64,000 nucleotides of DNA, taken from positions 496,001 through 560,000 of the forward strand of contig NZ_JARBUT010000001.1 of NCBI RefSeq assembly GCF_028882275.1. The letters run 5' to 3'. This document shows positions 43,617 through 52,464 of the stretch, piece by piece; the stretch's first letter is position 1; every line of letters begins with the position of its first letter. The position numbers were made by a program, and so were the translations under genes. Below the pieces are notes generated by a model. That model ran no database searches. It was not told the origin of the DNA and saw only the letters and a list, made by a program, of their open reading frames with translations. This DNA comes from Nocardiopsis sp. N85 (GTDB lineage: Bacteria; Actinomycetota; Actinomycetes; Streptosporangiales; Streptosporangiaceae).

Positions 43617-46600
43617 GTGTCGACACGAGCGACGAAAAACGGGGCCGGTGCGCGAAGCGAGGCAGCGCAGGCCGAACACGCCGATGCCGCGCCCCAGCGC
43701 AGCCCCGATTGGTGGCGGCCACGTAACTGGCGGGTACGTTCCCGCCTGGTGGCCCTCATCGTCATTCCCACCGCCGTGGCGCTCGCCCTCGGTGGTCTGC
43801 GGGTCTACGAGGCCGCGGTCTCCACGGTCACCCACGCGCACATCGAGGACCGCGCCGAGGTCGGCGTCCTGATCGTGCAGCTGGCCAACCAGCTCGGCCG
43901 CGAGCGCAGCGCCAGCGCGGTCTACATCTCCGACAACCCCGACCCCGCACGTCGTTCCGACGACATGCGCCAGGAGTTGGAGGAGGAGCGCGCCGCCACC
44001 CGCGACCTCCAGCAGCGGCTCACCGCGAGCCTGGAGGACATGGGCGAGGTCGACGGCACGCTCGCCAACACCCGCCTCAACGGCATGCGGACCCAGCTCT
44101 CCACCCTGGACCCGCTGCGCGAGGAGGTCGACGACACCCGCATCACGGTGCTGCCGGTCGTCACCAAGTACCGCACGATCACCCGGTCGCTCACCGAGTT
44201 CAACCAGACGATCGCCGACGAGACCGGTGACACCGAACTGCGCGAGAGCGTGCGCACGCTCACCGCGCTGTCCAACGCCCGGGACCAGCTGTCCTACGAG
44301 ACCGCGCTGATGGGCCACTCGCTCGTCCGCGACTCGATGACCGGTGGCATCTCCGAGGCCATCGACTCCAGCCGCGCGCGCTACGACAACGAGATCTCCA
44401 ACTTCATCCAGGCCGCCTCCTCGGAGCAGCGCGAGATCTTCGACGACAACTTCACCGGTCTGGAGGTCAGCCAGGTCTCCACGATGCGCATGCGCGTCAT
44501 GTACCGCGCCGCCCGCGACGCGGAACTGAGCGGTGTGACCTCCAACGACGGCCCCGAGGACTACCGGAACATCGCCGGCATCGCCCTCGGGAAGTTGCAG
44601 ACCGTCGAGGAACAGATCGCCGAGGGCATCCGTGAGGACGCCTCCGACCTGCGCGGCGAGGCTCTGGCCCGCGCCCTGATCGACCTCGTCGTCGTCGCGG
44701 GCGTGCTCCTGGCCGTCTTCGTCCTCACCTCCCTGGTGGTCCGCTCCCTGGTGCGCCCCCTGCGCACCCTGGAGGACGGTGCCCGCCGCGTCGCCGAGCG
44801 CGACCTGCCGGACGCCATCAACCGGATGCAGGAGGCCGGCACCGTTCCGGAGACCGTCAAGGTCACCCCGATCGAGGTCGACACGCACGACGAGATCGGC
44901 GAGGTGGCCCGGGCCTTCGACGACGTCCACCGCGTCGCCCTGACCCTGGCCTCCGACGAGGCCGCCCTGCGCAGCAACGTCAACGCGATGTTCGTCAACC
45001 TGTCCCGCCGAAGCCAGACCCTGGTGGAACGGCAGCTGCGCCTCATCGACGGTCTGGAGCAGTCCGAGCAGGACTCCGACCGCCTCTCCGACCTGTTCCA
45101 GCTCGACCACCTCGCGACGCGCATGCGTCGTAACAACGAGAACCTCCTCGTCCTCTCCGGCCAGGACAACACCCGCAAGTGGGCCCAGCCGGTCCCGCTG
45201 GTCGACGTGCTGCGCGGCGCGGTCTCCGAGGTCGAGCAGTACGAGCGCGTCAACGTGCGCGCCCCCTCGCACATCTCCGTGCTCGGCCGCCCGGTCAACG
45301 ACGTGATCCACCTCGTCGCCGAGCTGGTGGAGAACGCCACCTCGTTCTCCCCGCACGACACCGAGGTCCTGGTCAGCGCCAAGACCCTCGACAACGGCGG
45401 CGTCCAGGTGGACGTCACCGACAGCGGTATCGGCATGGCCGCCGAGGACCTGGCGGCGATCAACGCCCGCCTGGCCTCCCCGCCGGTCATCGACGTCGCG
45501 GTCTCGCGCCGCATGGGTCTGTTCGTGGTCTCGCGCCTGGCCCACCGCCACGGCATCAGGATGCACCTGAAGGAGGCCCACGGCGGCGGCACCACCGCGA
45601 TCGTCGTCATCCCGCCGGACCTGCTCATCACCCCGGTCGAGGGCCAGCACTCCCTCGGCGGCGCGGACAGCCGCCTGGAGCTCGCCTCCGGCGCGCCGAA
45701 CACCTACGCCGACGCCGAGGCGGCCTTCGCCTCCGGCCCCGCCGCTCCCGAGCCGACCGACGCCTGGCAGGGCCAGGGCACCGGCGCCGACCTCGGCGCC
45801 GGCCTGCCCAAGCGCCAGCCCGGCGGCACCGCCCGCGAGGAGCACCCGCCCAGCGGCCAGGACCTCTGGAACACCGCGAAGAACGGCGAGAGCTTCGACG
45901 TCTGGGGCAACGGCAACGGCACGGGTACCGACACCTGGGCCACCGGCGGCGGCTCCGACGCCCTGTCCGGTGAGACCGGCACCCACCGCCGGGTCGTGGA
46001 CCCCTACGACACCCCGGAGGAGGAGGCCGCCCCCGCGCCCGAGGGCACCGGTCGCAGCCTCTTCGACCCGGCGCCGCGCGAGGAGGCCGCGGGGTCCCTC
46101 TTCGAGCGTCCCGTCGACCGTTCCACCGACACCGGCTCCTTCAGCCGGCCCGTGGACACCGGCGCCTTCGAGCGTCCGGCCGACACCGGGGCGTTCCGCC
46201 GGCCCACCACCGACACCGGCGCCTTCCGCCGGCCCGAGCCCGACTCCTACGACGCCTTCAGCGGCGGACGCACCGAGCGTGCCGCGGCCCCGGCGGACCC
46301 CTACGCCGACACCGGCTCCCGGTCCGACGCGGGTTCCCGGCCCGACGCGGGCGACCACCGTCGTGACGTCCGTCGCGAGGAGCCGCGCAACGAGCCCGAC
46401 ACCGAGACGTTCCCGGCGATCTCCTCGCCGTCCGCCCAGGCCCCGTCCACCACGGACTGGACCACCGGCGCGCAGCAGCAGGAGACCCCGGCCGCGAACG
46501 ACACCGGTTCCTGGCGCTCGGGCAACGGCGCGGGCGAGACCCGTGAGGGCTACGGCTCCACGGCCTACCTCTCCCGTCGCTACGGCGCGGCCCAGGGCCC

Positions 46601-47150
46601 GGCCGGCAACACGGTGGTGCCGCCGACCCCGGCGGGCGAGGAGAACGACTCGCTCCCGATCTTCGACGCCATCGAGTCCAACTGGTTCCGTCGCCGTACG
46701 GGCGGACCCACCGTGGACACCACCGAGACCGGTCCGATCCGGCAGGTCCCGCCCGCGGCGCCCGCGCCCGCCACTCCGGCGCCGACGCCCGCGCCCGCGA
46801 CTCCGGTGGCCCCGCCCGCCGCGCCCGCGGCCCCGGCCGCCCCCGTGGCCTCCCAGCCCCGGGAGGCCGCCCCCGAGACCCGTTCGGAGCAGGAGTGGAA
46901 CTCCGCCGCCGACCGCGGATGGAAGGCGGCCCGTTCCGCCGCCGAGCCCATCGCCGGTGGATTGACCACCTCGGGCTTGCCAAAACGGGTTCCCAAGGCA
47001 AACCTTGTTCCGGGGACCGCGCCCAAGCCGGAGAACTTCAAGCAGATGCCGGCCCGCAGCGCGGATCGCGTCCGCAACCGGTTCTCGGGCTTCCAGAAGG
47101 GCGTCCGCGAGGGTCGCAGCCGCCTCGGCGACGGACCGATGGAAGGGTGA
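43617..47150 (+). CDS. cvnA: Conservon sensor-kinase-like protein CvnA (nitrate-sensing domain)
   Basis: A large protein of about 1177 residues. A membrane helix (LVALIVIPTAVALALGG) is followed by a NIT-type extracellular sensor of about 270 residues (RAEVGVLIVQLANQLGRERS, YETALMGHSLVRDS), a second helix (LIDLVVVAGVLLAVFVLTSL), HAMP (VRPLRTLEDGARRVAERDLP), a helical dimerisation segment with LDHLATRMRRNNENLLVLSG, and an ATPase domain (HLVAELVENATSFSPHDTEV, DSGIGMAAEDLAAINARL). The last 440 residues are disordered and Pro/Ala-rich, with five imperfect DTGAF.RP units at about 830-880. CvnA forms a G-protein-like switch with CvnB-D. Start GTG 43617 (GAGGG). Confidence 0.92.
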   Translation: MSTRATKNGAGARSEAAQAEHADAAPQRSPDWWRPRNWRVRSRLVALIVIPTAVALALGGLRVYEAAVSTVTHAHIEDRAEVGVLIVQLANQLGRERSASAVYISDNPDPARRSDDMRQELEEERAATRDLQQRLTASLEDMGEVDGTLANTRLNGMRTQLSTLDPLREEVDDTRITVLPVVTKYRTITRSLTEFNQTIADETGDTELRESVRTLTALSNARDQLSYETALMGHSLVRDSMTGGISEAIDSSRARYDNEISNFIQAASSEQREIFDDNFTGLEVSQVSTMRMRVMYRAARDAELSGVTSNDGPEDYRNIAGIALGKLQTVEEQIAEGIREDASDLRGEALARALIDLVVVAGVLLAVFVLTSLVVRSLVRPLRTLEDGARRVAERDLPDAINRMQEAGTVPETVKVTPIEVDTHDEIGEVARAFDDVHRVALTLASDEAALRSNVNAMFVNLSRRSQTLVERQLRLIDGLEQSEQDSDRLSDLFQLDHLATRMRRNNENLLVLSGQDNTRKWAQPVPLVDVLRGAVSEVEQYERVNVRAPSHISVLGRPVNDVIHLVAELVENATSFSPHDTEVLVSAKTLDNGGVQVDVTDSGIGMAAEDLAAINARLASPPVIDVAVSRRMGLFVVSRLAHRHGIRMHLKEAHGGGTTAIVVIPPDLLITPVEGQHSLGGADSRLELASGAPNTYADAEAAFASGPAAPEPTDAWQGQGTGADLGAGLPKRQPGGTAREEHPPSGQDLWNTAKNGESFDVWGNGNGTGTDTWATGGGSDALSGETGTHRRVVDPYDTPEEEAAPAPEGTGRSLFDPAPREEAAGSLFERPVDRSTDTGSFSRPVDTGAFERPADTGAFRRPTTDTGAFRRPEPDSYDAFSGGRTERAAAPADPYADTGSRSDAGSRPDAGDHRRDVRREEPRNEPDTETFPAISSPSAQAPSTTDWTTGAQQQETPAANDTGSWRSGNGAGETREGYGSTAYLSRRYGAAQGPAGNTVVPPTPAGEENDSLPIFDAIESNWFRRRTGGPTVDTTETGPIRQVPPAAPAPATPAPTPAPATPVAPPAAPAAPAAPVASQPREAAPETRSEQEWNSAADRGWKAARSAAEPIAGGLTTSGLPKRVPKANLVPGTAPKPENFKQMPARSADRVRNRFSGFQKGVREGRSRLGDGPMEG

Positions 47151-47382
47151 TCGCGGTGGACAACGGCGGGACGGGGTGCCTCTTATTCCAGGAGGCCGGA
47201 TGCAATAGCATCTACCGAGCTTCTCGGACGCGTCACACCCGTCGCTCGAAGAGAATCGAACACCAGGCTCCCGGCCACCCCCACGGGAGGGTCCGGGCAG
47301 TTGCAGAGGCAGTGCTGTCACATGCCGTGCCGGCGGTAGCAGTGCCGAAGAGACCAGCCGGCGAACTTGGACAGGAGATCAG
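47151..47382. promoter_or_regulatory. Spacer between cvnA and cvnB, likely internal promoter or leader
   Basis: A 232-base gap is long for a conservon. It includes ATGCAATAGCATC (47200-47213), a short palindrome-like AT-rich core, and no gene. An internal promoter for cvnBCD is plausible. Confidence 0.4.
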
Positions 47383-47784
47383 ATGAGTCGACAGGTGAAT
47401 GAACTCAACTGGTTGATCACTGACTTTGCCGACCGTGTACCCGATGTCGCCCACGCGATCGTCGTCTCGTCCGACGGTCTTCCGTTGGCGGCGTCCGCGG
47501 GCTTCCCGGCCGACCGGGCCGACCAGCTGGCGGCGATCGCCTCCGGTCTGTCCAGCCTGACCCAGGGCGCGGCCCGGGTGTTCGAGGGTGGAGCGGTCGC
47601 CCAGACCGTCGTGGAGATGGAGCGGGGGCTGATGCTCATCATGGCCATCAGCGACGGCTCCTGCCTGGCGGTCCTGGCCTCCGCGGAGAGCGACCTCGGT
47701 CTGGTCGCGTACGAGATGACCCTGCTCGTCGAGCGGGCGGGGCGGGCGCTGACACCAGCGGCGCGCACCTCGGGAATCCACTGA
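47383..47784 (+). CDS. cvnB: Conservon roadblock/LC7 protein CvnB
   Basis: A 133-residue roadblock/LC7-domain protein (ELNWLITDFADRVPDVAHAI, VVSSDGLPLAASAGFPADRA, ALTPAARTSGIH at the end). In conservons it is the MglB-like partner that acts on the CvnD GTPase. ATG 47383 follows AGGAG. Confidence 0.95.
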   Translation: MSRQVNELNWLITDFADRVPDVAHAIVVSSDGLPLAASAGFPADRADQLAAIASGLSSLTQGAARVFEGGAVAQTVVEMERGLMLIMAISDGSCLAVLASAESDLGLVAYEMTLLVERAGRALTPAARTSGIH

Positions 47785-47807
47785 TCCACCACCGACAGGA
47801 GGAAGTG

Positions 47808-48296
47808 GTGGCACCTCACAGTAGAGATGCCGGGAGCGCCTCGTGGTTCGGACAGCCGGGCGGTCCCCCCACCGGGGGGATTCCGGCGGTTCCGGGCGGC
47901 GGAGATGTTCCCCGACCTATCCAACAACCGTACGATCAACGATCCGCGGCGGGCAGCGCACCCAGTTCACTGGTCCGCCCCTACGCGGTGACCAAGGGCC
48001 GTACCAAGCCGAAGTCACAGCTTCCCCTCGAAGCTCTGATCTCGACGACGACGACGGCCCTCAACGAGTCGGGGACGCTGACGCCCGAATGGCAGGCGAT
48101 CAGCGACCTGTGCCGGGAATGGCGTTCCGTGGCGGAGATCTCCGCGCTGTTGCGGATGCCGCTCGGCGTGGCGCGGGTGCTTGTGGCGGACATGTCCGAG
48201 CAGGGACTGGTCCAGATCAGGTCTTCGCTCAACAACGACGCCCGCCCGAACACCAACCTGCTTGAAAGGGTGCTCAGTGGACTTCGCAAGCTCTAG
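47808..48296 (+). CDS. cvnC: Conservon DUF742 protein CvnC
   Basis: A 162-residue DUF742 protein. A Gly/Pro-rich N terminus leads to LVRPYAVTKGRTKPKSQLPL, EALISTTTTALNESGTLTPE, a helix-turn-helix-like VAEISALLRMPLGVARVLVA and the closing LNTLLERVLSGLRKL-type helix (here NTNLLERVLSGLRKL). DUF742 proteins occur only in conservons and probably bridge CvnB and CvnD. GTG 47808 is preferred (AGGAGGA at five bases) over GTG 47805. Overlaps cvnD by 20 bases. Confidence 0.93.
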   Translation: MAPHSRDAGSASWFGQPGGPPTGGIPAVPGGGDVPRPIQQPYDQRSAAGSAPSSLVRPYAVTKGRTKPKSQLPLEALISTTTTALNESGTLTPEWQAISDLCREWRSVAEISALLRMPLGVARVLVADMSEQGLVQIRSSLNNDARPNTNLLERVLSGLRKL

Positions 48297-48924
48297 CCCG
48301 GCCGAGGAAGGCGGTGCTGGGGGGAACGCGATGACGTCGGTCAAGATCGTCGTCGCCGGGGGCTTCGGTGTCGGGAAGACGACATTCGTGGGCTCCGTCT
48401 CCGAAATCGTGCCGCTGACCACCGAAGCGGTCATGACCAGCGCCAGCGTCGGGGTCGACGACCTCGCCAAGACGCCGGACAAGCAGACCACGACCGTCGC
48501 CATGGACTTCGGTCGTGTCTCGCTCGACTCCGACCTGATCCTGTACCTGTTCGGCACCCCCGGACAGCACCGGTTCTGGTTCATGTGGGACGACCTGGTC
48601 AAGGGTGCCATCGGCGCCGTGGTCCTGGTGGACACCCGCCGCCTGGCGGACTGTTTCCCCGCGATCGACTACTTCGAAGAGGCGCGTCTGCCCTTCATCG
48701 TGGCGGTCAACGGGTTCGACGGGTACTACCCCCACGCCGCGGACGAGGTCCGGGACGCGCTCACGCTCAGCCCGGAGATTCCGATCGTCCAGGTGGACGC
48801 CCGTGACAGGGCCTCCACCAAGTCGACGCTCATCACCCTCGTCGAGCACGCCATCACGGTGGGGGACCCCGAGGGCGCCGCAGGACAGCCCACCTCCACC
48901 GGCGGCCAGAACTCCTGGCGCTAG
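48277..48924 (+). CDS. cvnD: Conservon small GTPase CvnD
   Basis: A 215-residue Ras-like GTPase of the MglA/CvnD branch: P-loop VAGGFGVGKTTFVGSVSEIV, switch region LTTEAVMTSASVGVDDLAKT, FGTPGQHRFWFMWDDLVKGA (G3, with PGQ in place of AGQ), VNGFDG (G4-type) and VDARDRAST (G5). CvnB and CvnC likely control its nucleotide state. GTG 48277 overlaps cvnC. Confidence 0.95.
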   Translation: MDFASSSPAEEGGAGGNAMTSVKIVVAGGFGVGKTTFVGSVSEIVPLTTEAVMTSASVGVDDLAKTPDKQTTTVAMDFGRVSLDSDLILYLFGTPGQHRFWFMWDDLVKGAIGAVVLVDTRRLADCFPAIDYFEEARLPFIVAVNGFDGYYPHAADEVRDALTLSPEIPIVQVDARDRASTKSTLITLVEHAITVGDPEGAAGQPTSTGGQNSWR

Positions 48925-48962
48925 CGGAGGACCGCAAGGGCCGGGGTCCCGCACAGTGCACG

Positions 48963-48991
48963 GCCCGGTTCCCGTGGTACGGGAACCGGGC
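48963..48991 (+). terminator. Terminator after the conservon
   Basis: Stem GCCCGGTTCCCGT / ACGGGAACCGGGC, 13 bp, with a three-base loop, 38 bases after cvnD. Confidence 0.85.
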
Positions 48992-49018
48992 TTCCGTGCT
49001 GCCTGGCATCATGGCCGG

Positions 49019-50710
49019 ATGAGCTCTTCCTCCCAGCCGGACCCCGGGGCGATGACCCGCCGTTTCCGCGAGGTCGCCGAGCGCGTGCTCGACGCCCTTC
49101 TCGACGAGAGCCCGGAGTGGGCCCTGGACCTGGGGGACCCGCGCGGCGCGGACCGCCTGTCCGACCACTCCGAGGAGGCCGACGCGCGACGCGTGCGGCT
49201 CTTCATCGATGCCCTGGGCTCGCTCGACGACATCGACGACGACGTGCTGTCCCCGGGGGACCGGGTCGACCTGGAGGTGCTGCGCTCCCGGGTGAGCGCG
49301 GACCTGTGGCGCACCACCGAGCCGCGCCCCCTCTCCCACGACCCCTTGGCGTACTCGCCGGGCGGGGCCCTCCTCCCGCTCGTCGAACGCGACCTGCTCC
49401 CGCTCGCCGACCGGCTGCGGGCGCTGGCCGCCCGCTGCTCCTCACTGCCCGAATACCTGGCCGTCGCCCGTGGACGCCTGGAATCGGGGCCGGGCATGTC
49501 CCGGATGCACGTGGAGACCGCGCTCGCCCGGTTGGAGGGCGCCCGTACGCTGCTCGACGACGCCGTGCCGGCCCTGGCCGCCCGGGAACCCGACATCGCC
49601 CCCGCCGACCTGGAGAACGCCCTGGAGGCCGCCCTGGTGGCCGTGGAGGAACACGGCGAGTGGTTGAGCGGGCGGCTGGAACACGCCACCGCCGACCCCC
49701 GCCTGGGGGAGCGGGTCTTCGCCGCGCGGCTCTGGTACACCCTCGACTCCGAACTGTCCCCCGAGGCGCTGCTGGTCCGCGCCGAGAGCGACCTCATCGC
49801 CACCGAGGAGGCCATCGCCGAAATCGCCTCCGCGTACCTGCGCCGGCCGCCCGGTCCCGGCCTGGCGGCCGAGGCCCTGGCCAGGGTGGCCTCCGAGAAC
49901 GCCACCGACGACGCCACGATCCGACCGCTCTGCGAGGACGCGCTCGCCTTCCTGGACCGCCGGGTGCGCGAACTGGACCTGGTCACGGTGTACGACGACC
50001 CCGTCGAGGTCGTCCCCATGCCGAGGGCGCGGCGCGGGACCACCGTCGCCCGCTGCGAACCGCCCGGCCCGCTCGACCCCCGGGTCGGGCAGAGGCCGAC
50101 CCGCGTCGCGGTGTCCCCGCCCCCGGGGGAGTGGTCCGCCCGCCGCCGGGCGTCGTTCTTCCGCGAGTACAACGCGGTCCTGCTGCGCGACCTCATGATC
50201 CACGAGGCCATGCCCGGCCACGCCCTCCAACGCGCCCACGCCGCCCGGCACGAGGGCGCCACCCGGGTCGGGCGGGCGCTGCGGAGCGGTCCCTTCGTGG
50301 AGGGCTGGGCGGTCTACGCCGAGGAACTGCTGGCCCGCCACGGATGGTCCGGCGACCCGGCCGCCGACACGGTCCTGCGCCTGGTGCGGCTCAAGACGCG
50401 GCTGCGGATGATCCTCGACGCCATCCTGGACGTGCGCCTGCACACCGGCGACCTCACCGAGGCCGAGGCGATGACACTGCTCATGGACCGCGGCCACCAG
50501 GAGGAGGGCGAGGCGGCCGGCACGTGGCGCCGGGCACAGCTGACCAGCGCCCGACCGTCCACCCACTACGTCGGCCACGCGGAGGTCGCCGACATCGCCC
50601 GCGATCTGGCCGTCGCCCGTCCGGGCGCGTCCGAGCGGGCGCTCCACGACGCGATGCTCGCCCACGGTTCCCCGCCGCCGCGCCATCTGCGCACCCTGCT
50701 CGACCTGTGA
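49019..50710 (+). CDS. DUF885-family metallopeptidase-like protein
   Basis: A 563-residue helical protein of the DUF885 family, with the zinc-peptidase motif HEAMPGH (LLRDLMIHEAMPGHALQRAH, near residue 400) and the downstream FVEGWAVYAEELLARHGWSG that is conserved around it. Family members are soluble gluzincin-like peptidases of uncertain substrate. No signal peptide. ATG 49019 begins homology (MTRRFREVAERVLDALLDES a few residues later). Terminator before, and a gap of 88 bases before the HIT gene. Confidence 0.88.
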   Translation: MSSSSQPDPGAMTRRFREVAERVLDALLDESPEWALDLGDPRGADRLSDHSEEADARRVRLFIDALGSLDDIDDDVLSPGDRVDLEVLRSRVSADLWRTTEPRPLSHDPLAYSPGGALLPLVERDLLPLADRLRALAARCSSLPEYLAVARGRLESGPGMSRMHVETALARLEGARTLLDDAVPALAAREPDIAPADLENALEAALVAVEEHGEWLSGRLEHATADPRLGERVFAARLWYTLDSELSPEALLVRAESDLIATEEAIAEIASAYLRRPPGPGLAAEALARVASENATDDATIRPLCEDALAFLDRRVRELDLVTVYDDPVEVVPMPRARRGTTVARCEPPGPLDPRVGQRPTRVAVSPPPGEWSARRRASFFREYNAVLLRDLMIHEAMPGHALQRAHAARHEGATRVGRALRSGPFVEGWAVYAEELLARHGWSGDPAADTVLRLVRLKTRLRMILDAILDVRLHTGDLTEAEAMTLLMDRGHQEEGEAAGTWRRAQLTSARPSTHYVGHAEVADIARDLAVARPGASERALHDAMLAHGSPPPRHLRTLLDL

Positions 50711-50798
50711 CGGCCCCCGGCCGCGCCCCGGGCGCCCCAGGGCGCTTCTATGCTGGAGCGGCGGACAGGACACGTGGACGAAGGGGGAGAGACGGGCG

Positions 50799-51374
50799 AT
50801 GGCGGACGGTTCCGACAGCGGTCGACAGGACCGGGGCGAGGTCCCCGGCGCGGGCACCGGGAACCCCGACGGGTGGGATCGGTTGTGGACCCCGCACCGC
50901 ATGGCCTACATCAAGGGCGAGGGCAAACCCACCGGATCGCGCCCCGAGGACGGCTGCCCCTTCTGCCGCGCCCCCGGACTGGGCGACCCCGAGGGCCTGG
51001 TGGTACGCCGCGGTAAGAGCGCCTACGTCGTCCTCAACCTGTACCCCTACAACAGCGGGCACCTGCTGGTGTGCCCCTACCGGCACGTGTCGGAGTACAC
51101 CTCCCTCAACGAGGAGGAGACCGTCGAGGTCGCGACCCTCACCCAGGAGGGCATCAGGGCGCTCACCGCCGCCTACCGGCCCCACGCCTTCAACGTGGGC
51201 ATGAACCTGGGCGCGGCGGCCGGCGCCGGCATCGCCGCCCACCTGCACCAGCACATCGTCCCCCGCTGGGGTGGCGACACCAACTTCATGCCGGTCATCG
51301 GGCACACCAAGGTGCTGCCCGAACTCCTGGAGCAGACCCGGGCCGGGATCGCCGGTCACTGGCCCGGCGAGTGA
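50799..51374 (+). CDS. HIT-family nucleotide hydrolase/phosphorylase
   Basis: A 191-residue histidine-triad protein: CPFCRAPG near residue 53 (zinc-like CxxC), VVLNLYPYNSGHLLVCPYRH, FNVGMNLGAAAGAGIAAHLH and the triad AAHLHQHIVPRWGGD. The mycobacterial orthologue in this gene order (Rv2613c) is an Ap4A phosphorylase, which makes ADP and ATP from diadenosine tetraphosphate plus phosphate. It precedes pgsA as in mycobacteria, though a metabolic link is unclear. ATG 50799 follows GGGGGAGAGA. Confidence 0.92.
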   Translation: MADGSDSGRQDRGEVPGAGTGNPDGWDRLWTPHRMAYIKGEGKPTGSRPEDGCPFCRAPGLGDPEGLVVRRGKSAYVVLNLYPYNSGHLLVCPYRHVSEYTSLNEEETVEVATLTQEGIRALTAAYRPHAFNVGMNLGAAAGAGIAAHLHQHIVPRWGGDTNFMPVIGHTKVLPELLEQTRAGIAGHWPGE

Positions 51375-51657
51375 TGGCCGTCGGCTCCGTGGGGTCCCGC
51401 GTCCTCCCGGTCCGTCCGACGGGCACGGGGGCGCGCCGTTCGCGACGAATCGCCGTTCCCCGACCGACTGTTAGGATCGTCGCCGTGCGCGACAACGAGC
51501 ACGCGCACGAGCGGTACCTCCCAGAACTCCAGACATCCGGGCCGGTGCCGACCCGGACGACGTCGATCGCGCACGGATCGCGGACCCTTCTGTCCGCGAA
51601 ACGCCGCGTACGTCAGGAATCCCCCGGCGTTCGCCGAGGGAGGGTGCACTAGACGAC

Positions 51658-52383
51658 ATGCTGAGAATCCTTCGTCCCATGGTCTCCAGGGTCACCGCTC
51701 CGCTCGGTCGGAGCCTGGCCCGCATCGGCCTGACCCCCAACATCGTCACCATCCTCGGCGCCACCGGCGTCGTGGCGGGTGCCCTCTACTTCTATCCGCG
51801 CGGGGAGTTCTACGCCGGTTCGGTGGTCATCACCGTCTTCGTGCTCTTCGACATGCTCGACGGCGCGGTCGCCCGGGCCAAGGACGCCGAGAGCGCGTTC
51901 GGCGCCTTCCTGGACTCCAGTCTCGACCGCATCGCGGACGCGGCCATCCTGGCCGGACTGCTGTGGTGGTTCATCGCCGACGGCGACGACCCGCTGCTCG
52001 CCGGCCTCACCCTGTTCTGCCTCATCAGCGGCTTCATGGTGTCCTACATCAAGGCCCGCGCCGAGGGCCTGGGCGTCAACTGCGACGTCGGCGTCGCCGA
52101 ACGCACCGAACGCCTCATCGTCATCCTGGTCTCGGTGGCACTCAGCGGGTTCGGCGTCCCCTACGTCCTGGCCGGTGGCCTGTGGGTGCTGGCGGGTATG
52201 AGCCTCCTCACCATCCTCCAACGCCTTCTGGAGACGCGGGCCCGCCTCAACGAGGCCGACCGGATCCGGAAGGAAGAGGAGGCCGCGGAGGCCGACACCG
52301 GCTTCGCCGAGGACGCGCGCGACATCGGGCACGGGGACACCGACGAGGGCGCCGCCGAGCCGACGTCCGGCAACCAGCGCTAG
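51658..52383 (+). CDS. pgsA: CDP-alcohol phosphatidyltransferase (phosphatidylinositol-phosphate synthase)
   Basis: A 241-residue membrane enzyme with the CDP-alcohol motif D-x2-DG-x2-AR-x8-G-x3-D-x3-D, seen as LFDMLDGAVARAKDAESAFG followed by AFLDSSLDR, and six or so membrane helices. In this cluster it makes phosphatidylinositol phosphate from CDP-diacylglycerol and inositol phosphate, the base of PIM glycolipids. The last 35 residues are an acidic tail. ATG 51658 lies 283 bases after the HIT gene, an unusually long gap that may hold a promoter. Confidence 0.93.
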   Translation: MLRILRPMVSRVTAPLGRSLARIGLTPNIVTILGATGVVAGALYFYPRGEFYAGSVVITVFVLFDMLDGAVARAKDAESAFGAFLDSSLDRIADAAILAGLLWWFIADGDDPLLAGLTLFCLISGFMVSYIKARAEGLGVNCDVGVAERTERLIVILVSVALSGFGVPYVLAGGLWVLAGMSLLTILQRLLETRARLNEADRIRKEEEAAEADTGFAEDARDIGHGDTDEGAAEPTSGNQR

Positions 52384-52441
52384 GGCGTGTTCCGTGGATG
52401 CCGTCCGTCGCGTGGCAGGGTGAGTATCAGCGGAACACGCC
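52383..52441. repeat. Inverted repeat GGCGTGTTCCG / CGGAACACGCC between pgsA and acyltransferase gene
   Basis: 11-bp arms at about 52384-52394 and 52431-52441 enclose 36 bases. The arms are perfect. This could be a leader structure or the ends of a very short relic element. Confidence 0.6.
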
Positions 52442-52464
52442 TTGGAAGAGAGCGAAGGGACGAC

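Noticed and set aside
43584..47321. 1245-codon reverse frame opposite cvnA
   Set aside because: Gly/Arg/Val-rich shadow; cvnA on the forward strand has every expected domain.
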